A stretch of DNA of 53,312 nucleotides from Bradyrhizobium genosp. SA-3 (GTDB lineage Bacteria > Pseudomonadota > Alphaproteobacteria > Rhizobiales > Xanthobacteraceae): assembly GCF_004212635.1 (NCBI RefSeq), contig NZ_PSRT01000055.1, forward strand, positions 1 to 53,312. The letters are read 5' to 3'. Shown in pieces: positions 17,411-24,556 of this stretch. The translations under genes were made by a program, and so were the position numbers. Every line of letters begins with the position of its first letter. Positions within the stretch are counted from its first letter, which is position 1. The notes below the pieces were generated by a model. The model did not search any database. It was not told the origin of the DNA and saw only the letters and a list, made by a program, of their open reading frames with translations.

Positions 17411-17438
17411 TCATGCACCTCCGGTTCCAGGTCTCGTC

Positions 17439-18011
17439 GTGGTCGTAGCCGCGGCGGCGATGTTCTGTGGCGAGGTTCGCGCCGAAAGCGAAACCGATCG
17501 TTTGCGGGAGGCGCTGCGCAGCGCCATCGCACAGGCGCGGCAGATGGAAGATCAGCGGACGGCGCTGCAGGCGAAGATCGCGGACGCCGACCGCGAGAAG
17601 GCGGCCCTGAAGGCGCAAGTCGATGCGGCCAAGGCGGAAGCCAAGCAGCTCCAGAAGCAGCATCGCGAGGCGGTCGACGAATTCAATCAGCGTCTGGAGG
17701 AGCGCAACCAGACGCTGGAGAAGTGGAAAGTCGCTTATGAGGAAGCTGCCACCGTCGCCCGCACCAAGGACGCCGAGCGTGCCAAGTTCGAGAGCGAGGC
17801 GGCAGCGTTCAAGGCCAGCACCAAGAGCTGCCAGGCCAAGAACGTGCAACTCGTCAATGTCGGCCGCGACATTCTCAATCGATATCGCAGCCTGACTCTG
17901 GGCGATGCCGCAGTCGCAAGCGAGCCGTTGACGGGTCTGGGCCGCGTCGGCGCGCAGAATTTCGTCCAGGAAGGTATCGACAAGCTGCTTGACCAGAAGG
18001 CAACACCATGA
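17439..18011 (+). CDS. Periplasmic coiled-coil protein of unknown function
   Basis: A 190-residue protein with a hydrophobic leader (VVVVAAAAMFCGEVRAE) followed by about 110 residues of heptad-like coiled coil rich in Ala, Lys, Glu and Gln (LREALRSAIAQARQMEDQ and onwards), then KSCQAKNVQLVNVGRDILNRY and a short conserved end. The GTG at 17439 is the only start in frame. The ATG at 17413 with better spacing (MHLRFQ...) is out of frame and stops at 17446; a one-base slip there would restore a full signal peptide, so the start may be damaged. It overlaps the PPIase gene by ATGA. Confidence 0.7.
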   Translation: MVVAAAAMFCGEVRAESETDRLREALRSAIAQARQMEDQRTALQAKIADADREKAALKAQVDAAKAEAKQLQKQHREAVDEFNQRLEERNQTLEKWKVAYEEAATVARTKDAERAKFESEAAAFKASTKSCQAKNVQLVNVGRDILNRYRSLTLGDAAVASEPLTGLGRVGAQNFVQEGIDKLLDQKATP

Positions 18012-19054
18012 AGTGTCCCAGCGCTATCAGATCGTCTCGATCGCCATTCGTTGCCGCAGCTGCCGTGGCGATACTGAGCCTGTCGGTGGGGACGGCATCT
18101 GCCCAGACCGCGCCGGCGCCTCAACGCCCGGCTCAGCCTGTGGTGAGACCGAAGCCGGCGGCTCCGGCCGCGGCAACGCCAACGCCGGCTGCCGCGGCGC
18201 CAGCAACCCAGGGGCTTGCTTCTACCAGGACGACCGGCAGCGATGATGTCATCGCACGGGTCGGCGAGGCCAATATTTCGGCGGAGGAGCTCCGCGCTTA
18301 TGTCGGCGCGCTGGGTGCGCGCGAACAGGCGGCGCTCGCGAAAGATCCGGCGCTGCTCAGCCAGGCGGTTCGCATGCTGCTCGCCAACCGGTTGGTCTTG
18401 CAGGAGGTCATCGCCAAGAAGTGGGATCAGCAGCCAAACGTGGCGGCACAGCTCGACCGCGTGCGCGAGAATGCCTTGGTCGAGATCTACCTGCAATCGG
18501 TCTCGACGCCTCCGGAGAGTTTCCCGAGCGAGGACGAGCTTCAGAAGGTCTACGACGTCAACCGCAGCGCCTTGCTGGTGCCTCGGCAGTTCCATCTCGC
18601 GCAGGTTTTTGTCGCGGCGAAGGACGGTGATAAGGCGGCTGAGGACAAGGCGAAGAAAGCGATCCAGGCAATCCAGGCGAAGCTGAAAGCGCCTGGTGCC
18701 GATTTCGGCGCGATTGCGCAGGCCGAGAGCGATTCAAAGAGCAGCGGCGATCTGGGCTGGGTGGCGGAAAACCAGATCCGGCCGGAGATCAAGGCGCAGG
18801 TGCAGGGACTGGCCAAGAATGCCGTCTCCGAGGCCATCAGGCTCGACGACGGCTGGCACATCATCAAGTTGGTCGACACCAAGGCTGCCTACACCCGGAC
18901 CCTGCCCGAAGTGCGCGACCGGCTCGTCCAGCAGATGCGCAGCGAGCGGGCTACCGCGCTGCGGCGGGCCTATCTCGCGGAATTGCTCAAGCAGAATCCG
19001 CCCATTCTCAACGAGCTCGCCCTTTCGAACCTACTCGACAATTCCCGGAAATGA
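18008..19054 (+). CDS. Periplasmic parvulin-type peptidyl-prolyl isomerase (SurA/PpiC-like)
   Basis: A 348-residue protein: signal peptide to about residue 34 (AAVAILSLSVGTASAQ), a Pro/Ala linker, a SurA-N-like helical domain from about 75 (DDVIARVGEANISAEELRAY, MLLANRLVLQEVIAKKW), and a parvulin domain at about 190-300 (RQFHLAQVFVAAKDG, FGAIAQAESDSKSSGDLGWV, VSEAIRLDDGWHIIKLVD). It assists outer-membrane protein folding in the periplasm. Its place among the porin, TonB and ShlB genes fits a dedicated chaperone for the locus's barrel proteins. Confidence 0.9.
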   Translation: MKCPSAIRSSRSPFVAAAAVAILSLSVGTASAQTAPAPQRPAQPVVRPKPAAPAAATPTPAAAAPATQGLASTRTTGSDDVIARVGEANISAEELRAYVGALGAREQAALAKDPALLSQAVRMLLANRLVLQEVIAKKWDQQPNVAAQLDRVRENALVEIYLQSVSTPPESFPSEDELQKVYDVNRSALLVPRQFHLAQVFVAAKDGDKAAEDKAKKAIQAIQAKLKAPGADFGAIAQAESDSKSSGDLGWVAENQIRPEIKAQVQGLAKNAVSEAIRLDDGWHIIKLVDTKAAYTRTLPEVRDRLVQQMRSERATALRRAYLAELLKQNPPILNELALSNLLDNSRK

Positions 19055-19072
19055 GCCACAGCGGAGCCAGCG

Positions 19073-19588
19073 ATGTCCAATATGGTTATCGTCAAGATCA
19101 CCCTCGATGATCTGCGTGCAGCACTTCAACAGGTCGGCTACCGCGTGGAGGAAGTCACCGACCCTGTGATCAATCTGACGTATCTCCGCTCGGCAACGGG
19201 CGGTCTTACCTTCGACATTCGTCCAGGGAACCGGCTCGCGGATGCGGAAAGTTTCCTTGATGCGGCCTTTACCGCAGTGCTCCAAGTTCAGGGCGAGCTT
19301 CCGCTCGATCTGGTCAATCGCTGGAACGCGACGCGCCGGTTTGCACGCCTTCAACTCAGTCAGCAGTTCCTCGTGCTTTCACTGGATGTCTCGGTTGCGG
19401 GCGGCGTGACCGCGGACCATCTGCGCGCGCAGATCGACGTCTGGGATCGCCTGGTGCAGGAGCTGATCGTGTACCTGCGCGATGAACTTCGCGAGCTAGC
19501 CGCCAGGAAGGGGGCGGCCACACCGGTCGAGCGGGCCCCGGGATATGAGAGTGCCGATGCCAATGGCCCGGCGGCCGCTCTTCAGTAG
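19073..19588 (+). CDS. YbjN domain-containing protein
   Basis: A 171-residue protein without a signal peptide. The pattern (LDDLRAALQQVGYRVEEVTD, a two-strand TYLRSATGGLTFDIRPGN, then LDLVNRWNATRRFARLQLSQQFLVLSLDVSVAGGVTADHL and a C-terminal helix IDVWDRLVQELIVYLRDEL) is that of YbjN/type III chaperone-like folds. Such proteins bind partner proteins; YbjN itself is linked to stress and motility effects in enterobacteria. It lies in the PPIase-transglycosylase stretch of the Ton-like locus. A GGAG site precedes the start. Partner unknown. Confidence 0.8.
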   Translation: MSNMVIVKITLDDLRAALQQVGYRVEEVTDPVINLTYLRSATGGLTFDIRPGNRLADAESFLDAAFTAVLQVQGELPLDLVNRWNATRRFARLQLSQQFLVLSLDVSVAGGVTADHLRAQIDVWDRLVQELIVYLRDELRELAARKGAATPVERAPGYESADANGPAAALQ

Positions 19589-19596
19589 CTCTTGCG

Positions 19597-19878
19597 ATGT
19601 CCCTGAGGCGTTCAAAAAGAGTTCGCGAGCGAGTCCAACGAGACACGTTGACGATGGGCGATGCGCCGCCTCTGACATTTCTGCTCCGCGCCTGGATATC
19701 GTCGGACGGTCAGCTGCATCGCGTCGAGTTTGACGGCCTCGGTGACCCCAAAGCTTCCGGCGACCTTCGGACCTTGCTGACCGGAGGCAATGTTAGCGCG
19801 CCACCGCCGGAGATGCTGCAGCCGCTGCACTTACGGTTTTCGCTGCGGGCGCCGGATCGACTGCAGCACGGGAAATAG
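19597..19878 (+). CDS. Small protein resembling a stand-alone TonB C-terminal domain
   Basis: 93 residues, no signal peptide. The segment FLLRAWISSDGQLHRVEFDG, then a GDPKASGDLRTLL helix, then PPPEMLQPLHLRFSLRAP lines up with the C-terminal domain of the TonB-like protein encoded at 14800-15519 (LQIRLWADATGRVSRIQL, GDAELDAAIRNDVL, PPPRDMPMPMVTRVTARRP). The order of strand, helix, PPP-turn and last strand is the same. Without a membrane anchor or leader it would be cytoplasmic as annotated. Start alternatives (ATG 19654, MGDAPP) do not add a leader. It is nine bases after the YbjN gene and three before the transglycosylase gene. A decayed or adaptor TonB paralogue is possible. Confidence 0.6.
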   Translation: MSLRRSKRVRERVQRDTLTMGDAPPLTFLLRAWISSDGQLHRVEFDGLGDPKASGDLRTLLTGGNVSAPPPEMLQPLHLRFSLRAPDRLQHGK

Positions 19879-19881
19879 AAG

Positions 19882-20652
19882 ATGGCGGTGCGCAACGGGA
19901 GGGTTCGTTCGGCGCGGTCAATGACGTCGCTCTCGTCGACCACCTTGGTCCCGGGATTGCTTCTGCTCGCCTTGCTGTTGCCGGCCGGCGCTCGCGCCGA
20001 GGCGACGTCGGCGCCGAAGACGATCGATGCTCGTCATGCTGCGGTCGAAGCGCCGCCACCACGCGTCCCCGATGCAGGTTCGCGCTATCGCTCGCTGATC
20101 GAAAAAGAGGCCGCGCAAGCCGGTCTCGCGCCGGAAGTTGCCGAGGCGGTGATGGCCGTGGAGAGCGGATATAATCCGGATGCCATCGGCGGGGTCGGCG
20201 AGATCGGCTTGATGCAAATCCTGCCCTCGACGGCACGCATGCTGGGCTTCATCGGCTCGCTGGCCGATCTGGCCGTGCCTGAAACCAATATTCACTACGG
20301 TGTCATGTATCTCGCCAAGGCCTGGCGCCTCGCTGGCGGCGACCTGTGTACCGCCGCGATGAAATACCGCGCCGGCCACGGTGAAACGCGCTTCTCGTTT
20401 CTTTCGGTGAACTACTGCATAGCGGTGCGCTCCAAGCTCGCCGCTCGCGGTTTTCGCGTGACCGGCAGCGTACCCGGGCCAACTTTTGGCGATCCGGCTC
20501 TCCCGGGCCGCGGCTGTGGCCGGAAGTGCCTGGGCATTTCGCGAACGGGTAGCGTGAATATTGCTGCCCTCAACACCCAGCTCAGTGCGCTCGTCGCGCA
20601 GGCGCGGCAGGGCGATAGGAGCCGTGCGCACGAGGCAGGTTGTTCAGGTTAA
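19882..20652 (+). CDS. Lytic transglycosylase (SLT domain)
   Basis: A 256-residue exported protein: a signal peptide is visible after the Arg-rich start (LVPGLLLLALLLPAGARAEA; ATG 19921 is an alternative start). The SLT/lysozyme-like domain covers about residues 70-190: RSLIEKEAAQAGLAPEVAEAVMAVESGYNP holds the catalytic Glu (AVESGYNP), then GGVGEIGLMQILPSTARMLG, NIHYGVMYLAKAW and MKYRAGHG. It cleaves peptidoglycan to let envelope machines through the wall. Being last in the Ton-like locus, it could open the wall for that apparatus. The C-terminal Cys-containing tail (GRGCGRKCLG) is unusual. Confidence 0.88.
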   Translation: MAVRNGRVRSARSMTSLSSTTLVPGLLLLALLLPAGARAEATSAPKTIDARHAAVEAPPPRVPDAGSRYRSLIEKEAAQAGLAPEVAEAVMAVESGYNPDAIGGVGEIGLMQILPSTARMLGFIGSLADLAVPETNIHYGVMYLAKAWRLAGGDLCTAAMKYRAGHGETRFSFLSVNYCIAVRSKLAARGFRVTGSVPGPTFGDPALPGRGCGRKCLGISRTGSVNIAALNTQLSALVAQARQGDRSRAHEAGCSG

Positions 20653-20691
20653 GCTTGCTCGCGCCTACTTGTGGGAAGAGAGGAGATCACG

Positions 20692-21069
20692 ATGCGGCTG
20701 ATGGCGTCTTCATTCGTTCTGACAGCCTGCCTCGTGTCACCAGCGGTGGCCGAGGAGCGGCCCAACATTCTTCCGCAAATCGTGGTCGGAAGCAGCGCGC
20801 CGAAAAGCGCTGCCGATGGCCGCATGCCCGCTTCGTCGAATGGTAGCCGTGCGACGACCTCGCCAGACAGATGCGTAGAGGTGGAAATCGGATCCAGCCG
20901 ATCGATGGACTGCCTCAACCAGAAACTCAGGAGGGAGGTTGATCGGGTCAATCCGAGCATCAACCTGCCGCCCATCGATGCGAGATCACCGGACGCCAAG
21001 GTCGGAGTCGTCAATATCCCCGGCGTTCAGCAGCAATATGGCCGGAACTTTGGTGTTTCCGTCGCGTGA
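20692..21069 (+). CDS. Small exported protein of unknown function
   Basis: ATG 20692 is chosen because AGAGGAG lies seven bases upstream and it gives a signal peptide (MRLMASSFVLTACLVSPAVAEE). The mature protein of about 100 residues has a Ser/Ala-rich stretch, a central CVEVEIGSSRSMDCLNQKL with two Cys that may pair, and a conserved-looking end (NPSINLPPIDARSPDAKVGV, then VNIPGVQQQYG). No family recognised. It is likely the last gene of the preceding operon. Confidence 0.65.
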   Translation: MRLMASSFVLTACLVSPAVAEERPNILPQIVVGSSAPKSAADGRMPASSNGSRATTSPDRCVEVEIGSSRSMDCLNQKLRREVDRVNPSINLPPIDARSPDAKVGVVNIPGVQQQYGRNFGVSVA

Positions 21070-21490
21070 CCGCCGCCGCCAGTGTTCTCCGCACCGATCG
21101 GGCATCGATGAATGGTCCAACGCCTGTGAGCGATCAGCACGTGTGGCGTAACCAGCAAGATGCAGGTTCTCTATGAGAGTTCAATGGCGGCAGGAATGAC
21201 GCAGCCGTGCCGCGCGATCGTTCTGCAACGCGGTGATCATTTCAGTAAGAGTTGTGCGCTGACCTGGGTTGAGCAGCAATCGGGGGCGATTTCAATCGCC
21301 GGCTGTCGCTCGGCAAGATGACCAAACGGGCTTTCCGCATGGCCTGGAGGCCGAGCGGCCCGCCCAGGCAGATGCCGGGCAACTTTCCGCGCTTAATAAG
21401 CGTTTAACGCTTTTGCGCAACAGATAGATTACCAGCGCGGAATTAGTCCTAGTTACGAGTGCGAGCCGAGCTCCCGGGGAGGGGAATCGG
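21070..21490. other. 421-base intergenic region
   Basis: No gene is supported. It contains a 16-base inverted repeat at 21285-21300 (listed separately) and a small AAGCG-TTTAA-CGCTT hairpin followed by TTT at 21398-21414. The latter could be a weak terminator for the upstream operon. Base composition drops near 21395-21450, where a promoter for the next gene would lie, but I cannot identify -35/-10 elements with confidence. Confidence 0.5.
21285..21300. repeat. Perfect 7-bp inverted repeat, operator-like
   Basis: GGCGATT-TC-AATCGCC: perfect seven-base arms with a two-base centre. The tiny loop argues against an RNA hairpin and for a dimeric DNA-binding site, but chance cannot be excluded. 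Confidence 0.3.
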
Positions 21491-22075
21491 ATGGGACTGC
21501 TTTTTGTTGGAGTGCTGGCAGGAATTCTGGTCGGCTTTGGCTGGTTCGCGCCGTCCCGAGGCTATTTCCTTGGGTGTGCGGCGCGACCCTGTTTCGACAG
21601 GGTTGCAGTCGCCCGACCCGCAGAGCCAACGCCGGCGGCATTGGCGCCAACTCCTGCGATTGTCAAATCGAATTCTGCAACCTCGGCAAAGTCCGGCAAG
21701 AGGCCATCCCCGAAGAGACGCGGATCGGCCGATCTCGCCAAGGCGGCCGCCCCGCGCACGAGGATCAGCGTCCCGGCGCCCGAACGCTCGGCGGAAAGAT
21801 CAGACACTGTCCTGGACAGGGCAAAGGTCACGATCGCATCGAAGATGGACGATCCAGGATCGGCCGAGTTCAGCGACATGAAGCGCGCAATGCGATTGGA
21901 CATGTTTGGGCGCGCTGTGGATACGATTTGCGGTCGTGTGAAAGGAAGAAATGCGTCAGGTGGCGAGACTGGAGAGAGACCGTTTCTGTATCTCGTGAAG
22001 GAGGATGAAGCATATGTCGTCGACGGCAAGTCGGGGTCGGCGGCGTCAACCGCGTATCGAAATATTTGCAATTAA
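21491..22075 (+). CDS. Membrane-anchored protein of unknown function
   Basis: 194 residues; GGGGAGGGGAATCGG just upstream supplies the ribosome-binding site. Residues 1-22 are a membrane anchor or uncleaved signal (GLLFVGVLAGILVGFGWFAP). An Ala/Pro/Ser/Lys linker (about 38-105) leads to a compact C-terminal domain: VTIASKMDDPGSAEFSDMKR, then FGRAVDTICGRVKGRNASGG, RPFLYLVKEDEAYVVDG and a terminal YRNICN. The two Cys (ICG and NIC) may form a disulfide in the periplasm. Small rhizobial exported proteins with a 'DPxSAxF' motif have this layout; function unknown. Confidence 0.65.
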   Translation: MGLLFVGVLAGILVGFGWFAPSRGYFLGCAARPCFDRVAVARPAEPTPAALAPTPAIVKSNSATSAKSGKRPSPKRRGSADLAKAAAPRTRISVPAPERSAERSDTVLDRAKVTIASKMDDPGSAEFSDMKRAMRLDMFGRAVDTICGRVKGRNASGGETGERPFLYLVKEDEAYVVDGKSGSAASTAYRNICN

Positions 22076-22285
22076 GGGGATGCGTCGACCGCGCCACGGC
22101 GCGGCACGCGCCCAAATGAATTTGAGCGGAAAGAATTTCCACCCAGGCGTCAGGCTATCCCGCAGTGGATACGATCCTAATGCTGGCACTGCGCGTGACG
22201 ATGCATTCAGGATGAATGCCGCAGCGGGAATACGCAGCACGGATCGATGGACCGTCGCAGAGATTCTTTTCATTCCGAGGAAATC

Positions 22286-23068
22286 ATGGATGACCTAACC
22301 AACTTCTCAAAACGGCTCAATGGATCGCTTCACTTGCCGGTTCTGGTGATCATCGAGCCGCATCTATTACCTCGCACATGCATTCTGAACGTCTTCAGGC
22401 GGGAATTGGCCGAATTCGAGATCCTTGACATGGCAACGGTCCAAAGCCTGGACAGCGCGTCAGCTCGCGATGTTCGTCTGGTGTTGCTGAGTATCGCGGA
22501 CAAGCCCATCGGCGATCCCTCGGTTGAGGACGATCTCGCCCTCGTCGCGGAGTGCTGTCCCAACGCGGCCGTTGCAATCCTGTCAAACCATGACGACGAG
22601 CCGACCGCGCAGGCCGCGATGCAGCGGGGTGTGCGCGGTTTTTTCCCCACCTCGCTGCCAATAGAGGTCGTCATCGCCGGCCTGCGCCTTGTTCTTGTCG
22701 GAGGCTGCTACAGGCCGTTGCCCGTCGCTGGAATAAACAGGATACCGGGTTTCGAGCCGCCGGATGCGCGTCGGCATGCGTCCGCATATCTGACGAACGA
22801 AGCAGCCAGGGCGGCTATCGACAGGAGCTTGACCGATTTCACGCCTCGAGAGCAGCAGGTTCTGGCGGAATTGGAGCTCGGCCTGCCCAACAAGCTGATC
22901 GCCGCCAAAATGAACCTCTCGGAAAGCACCGTTAAAATGCACATTCAGCATATCATGAGGAAATGCGCCGCTCACAATCGCACGGAAGCGGTCCTCCGCT
23001 GGCGCGGCCGGTTGCCCGCGCAGAGTCGCGATCACGAGCCGGGCGCAGCCTCAACGCCGGAGACCTAG
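22286..23068 (+). CDS. LuxR-family transcriptional regulator with a degenerate receiver domain
   Basis: ATG 22286 is preferred because GAGGAAATC directly precedes it. The N-terminal half follows the receiver fold (LPVLVIIEPHLLPRTCILNV, AVAILSNHDDEPTAQAAMQRGVRGFFP, then VVIAGLRLVLVGGCY). The phosphoacceptor strand reads VRLVLLSIADK, so the usual Asp after VLLD is Ser and phosphorylation is unlikely. The C-terminal LuxR/FixJ HTH is complete: LTDFTPREQQVLAELELGLPNKLIAAKMNLSES, TVKMHIQHIMRKC and TEAVLRW. It is convergent with the type I secretion operon, 15 bases from its end, and is the obvious candidate regulator of it. The inverted and direct repeats upstream of that operon are possible targets. 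Confidence 0.85.
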   Translation: MDDLTNFSKRLNGSLHLPVLVIIEPHLLPRTCILNVFRRELAEFEILDMATVQSLDSASARDVRLVLLSIADKPIGDPSVEDDLALVAECCPNAAVAILSNHDDEPTAQAAMQRGVRGFFPTSLPIEVVIAGLRLVLVGGCYRPLPVAGINRIPGFEPPDARRHASAYLTNEAARAAIDRSLTDFTPREQQVLAELELGLPNKLIAAKMNLSESTVKMHIQHIMRKCAAHNRTEAVLRWRGRLPAQSRDHEPGAASTPET

Positions 23069-23083
23069 TCACGCGGAGCTAGA

Positions 23084-24556
23084 TCAATCTTCTCTGAATG
23101 CACCGCGGAAGCTGTCGAGCAGGGGGCTCAGCGCGTAAAGTGCAACGGTGCCGCGCCCCGTGGTGATGAACACTTGAACGGGCATACCGGGAACGATCTG
23201 GATGCCGTTTGCAGCCATCTGTGCGTCGTCGATCCGAATCCTGGTCGCGTAGTATGGCTGGTCGGTACGCTTGTCGAGAAGTCGGTCTGCGGATACGTGC
23301 ACGACGGTTCCCTTCAGACGCGGTACGCGACGCTGATTATACGGTACGAGATGCACTTCGGCATTTAGACCGGGATGAACCACGTCAATATCCTCGGGCC
23401 TCAGGCGAGCGGTCACGATGAAGCGGTCTTGCCGCGGCACGAGGTCCATGAGCGGAGCGCCAGCCCCGATGACGCCGCCGGTCGTATGCATCCGCAGGTC
23501 AGTTACCACGCCGTCCTCTGGCGCCTTGACCTCCGTTCGGGATAGTTGATCCCTGGCCGAAAGCAACCGTTCGCGGAGTTGGAACATCTGGTTCTGTGCT
23601 TCGCGAAGTGACTGTGCGATCTCGTTCTGCCTGTCGCTCTCGAGCTTGAGCAATGTGGCCTGCTGCTCGCTGATGACCTGCCCGGCGCGGGAAATTTGCG
23701 CCGCGATCTCGCCGCGGCGACCTTCGACGTCGGCCAATTCACGCTGGAGGTTCAGAAGCCGTGGTCGCCGTTCGAGGCCCTTGTTGACGAGGGTCGTGAC
23801 CATATCGAGTTCTTCCCGGACGATGTCGCTTCGCTGCCCGGCGGCGCTCTCCTGAGCCTTGAGACCTTCGATCTCCTTCTCGACCTGATGCCTCCGTTCG
23901 CGAATGACCGCGAGCTGCGACTCGTGAACCTGCTGGCGTGCCCGGAAAATGAACTGCTGCACCGAGACCGCAGCAGCCGCCACCCCATTCTGTTGGCTGT
24001 CCTGCTCCAGCGTGCTCGGGACTGCGATCGTTTCAAGTCTCTGCTGCTCGGCCTGAAGCCGCGCGGCACGAGCAATTGCATCCCACAACTGGCCCTGAAG
24101 ACTTTGCACCTCCGAATCGGCGCGGGTGTCGTCCAACGTGATCAGCGTTTGTCCGCTTCGCACGACATCGCCGTCCGAAACCAGGATTTTCCTGACGATG
24201 CCGCCTTCCAGATGCTGAATTGTCTTGCGGTTCGTTTCCGATTCCACAACACCGGACGCGATTGCGGCGCTCTCGAGAGGCGCGAAGCTCGCCCATGTGC
24301 CAAGCCCCAGCATGAAGCCGAGCACCAGCAGATTGCCCGCGAGGGTGATCCCGCGAAGCCTGGCGCGCGGAGAGACTGGCGTGGGGTCCGAGCACCATGG
24401 AAATTCGAGAGGCTCGAAATCGTCGATTGCGGTGACAACGTCTCCAAGTCGCCCGGCGAGCGGGGGGCGCACGGGTGTTCGCGTGATCTGGTCCCAGATC
24501 ATGGGAAGTCGCGAGACCGCGGGAAGCTTCCAGCTTGTGGGAAAATGCCATATCAT
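23084..24556 (-). CDS. Type I secretion periplasmic adaptor (HlyD family)
   Basis: A 490-residue membrane fusion protein: cytoplasmic N-terminus, membrane helix at about 72-92 (GNLLVLGFMLGLGTWASFAP), a lipoyl/barrel half (VESETNRKTIQHLEGGIVRKI with the typical EGGIV motif, then LVSDGDVVRSGQTLITLDD), a long coiled-coil hairpin at about 135-330, the second lipoyl half (VKAPEDGVVTDLRMHTTGGVI) and the HlyD C-terminal barrel (VEVHLVPY-like, RVPRLKGTVVHVSADRL, IVPGMPVQVFITTG). It bridges the ABC protein and an outer-membrane TolC, which is not in this window. It overlaps the ABC gene by ATGA. Confidence 0.92.
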   Translation of the reverse strand: MIWHFPTSWKLPAVSRLPMIWDQITRTPVRPPLAGRLGDVVTAIDDFEPLEFPWCSDPTPVSPRARLRGITLAGNLLVLGFMLGLGTWASFAPLESAAIASGVVESETNRKTIQHLEGGIVRKILVSDGDVVRSGQTLITLDDTRADSEVQSLQGQLWDAIARAARLQAEQQRLETIAVPSTLEQDSQQNGVAAAAVSVQQFIFRARQQVHESQLAVIRERRHQVEKEIEGLKAQESAAGQRSDIVREELDMVTTLVNKGLERRPRLLNLQRELADVEGRRGEIAAQISRAGQVISEQQATLLKLESDRQNEIAQSLREAQNQMFQLRERLLSARDQLSRTEVKAPEDGVVTDLRMHTTGGVIGAGAPLMDLVPRQDRFIVTARLRPEDIDVVHPGLNAEVHLVPYNQRRVPRLKGTVVHVSADRLLDKRTDQPYYATRIRIDDAQMAANGIQIVPGMPVQVFITTGRGTVALYALSPLLDSFRGAFRED

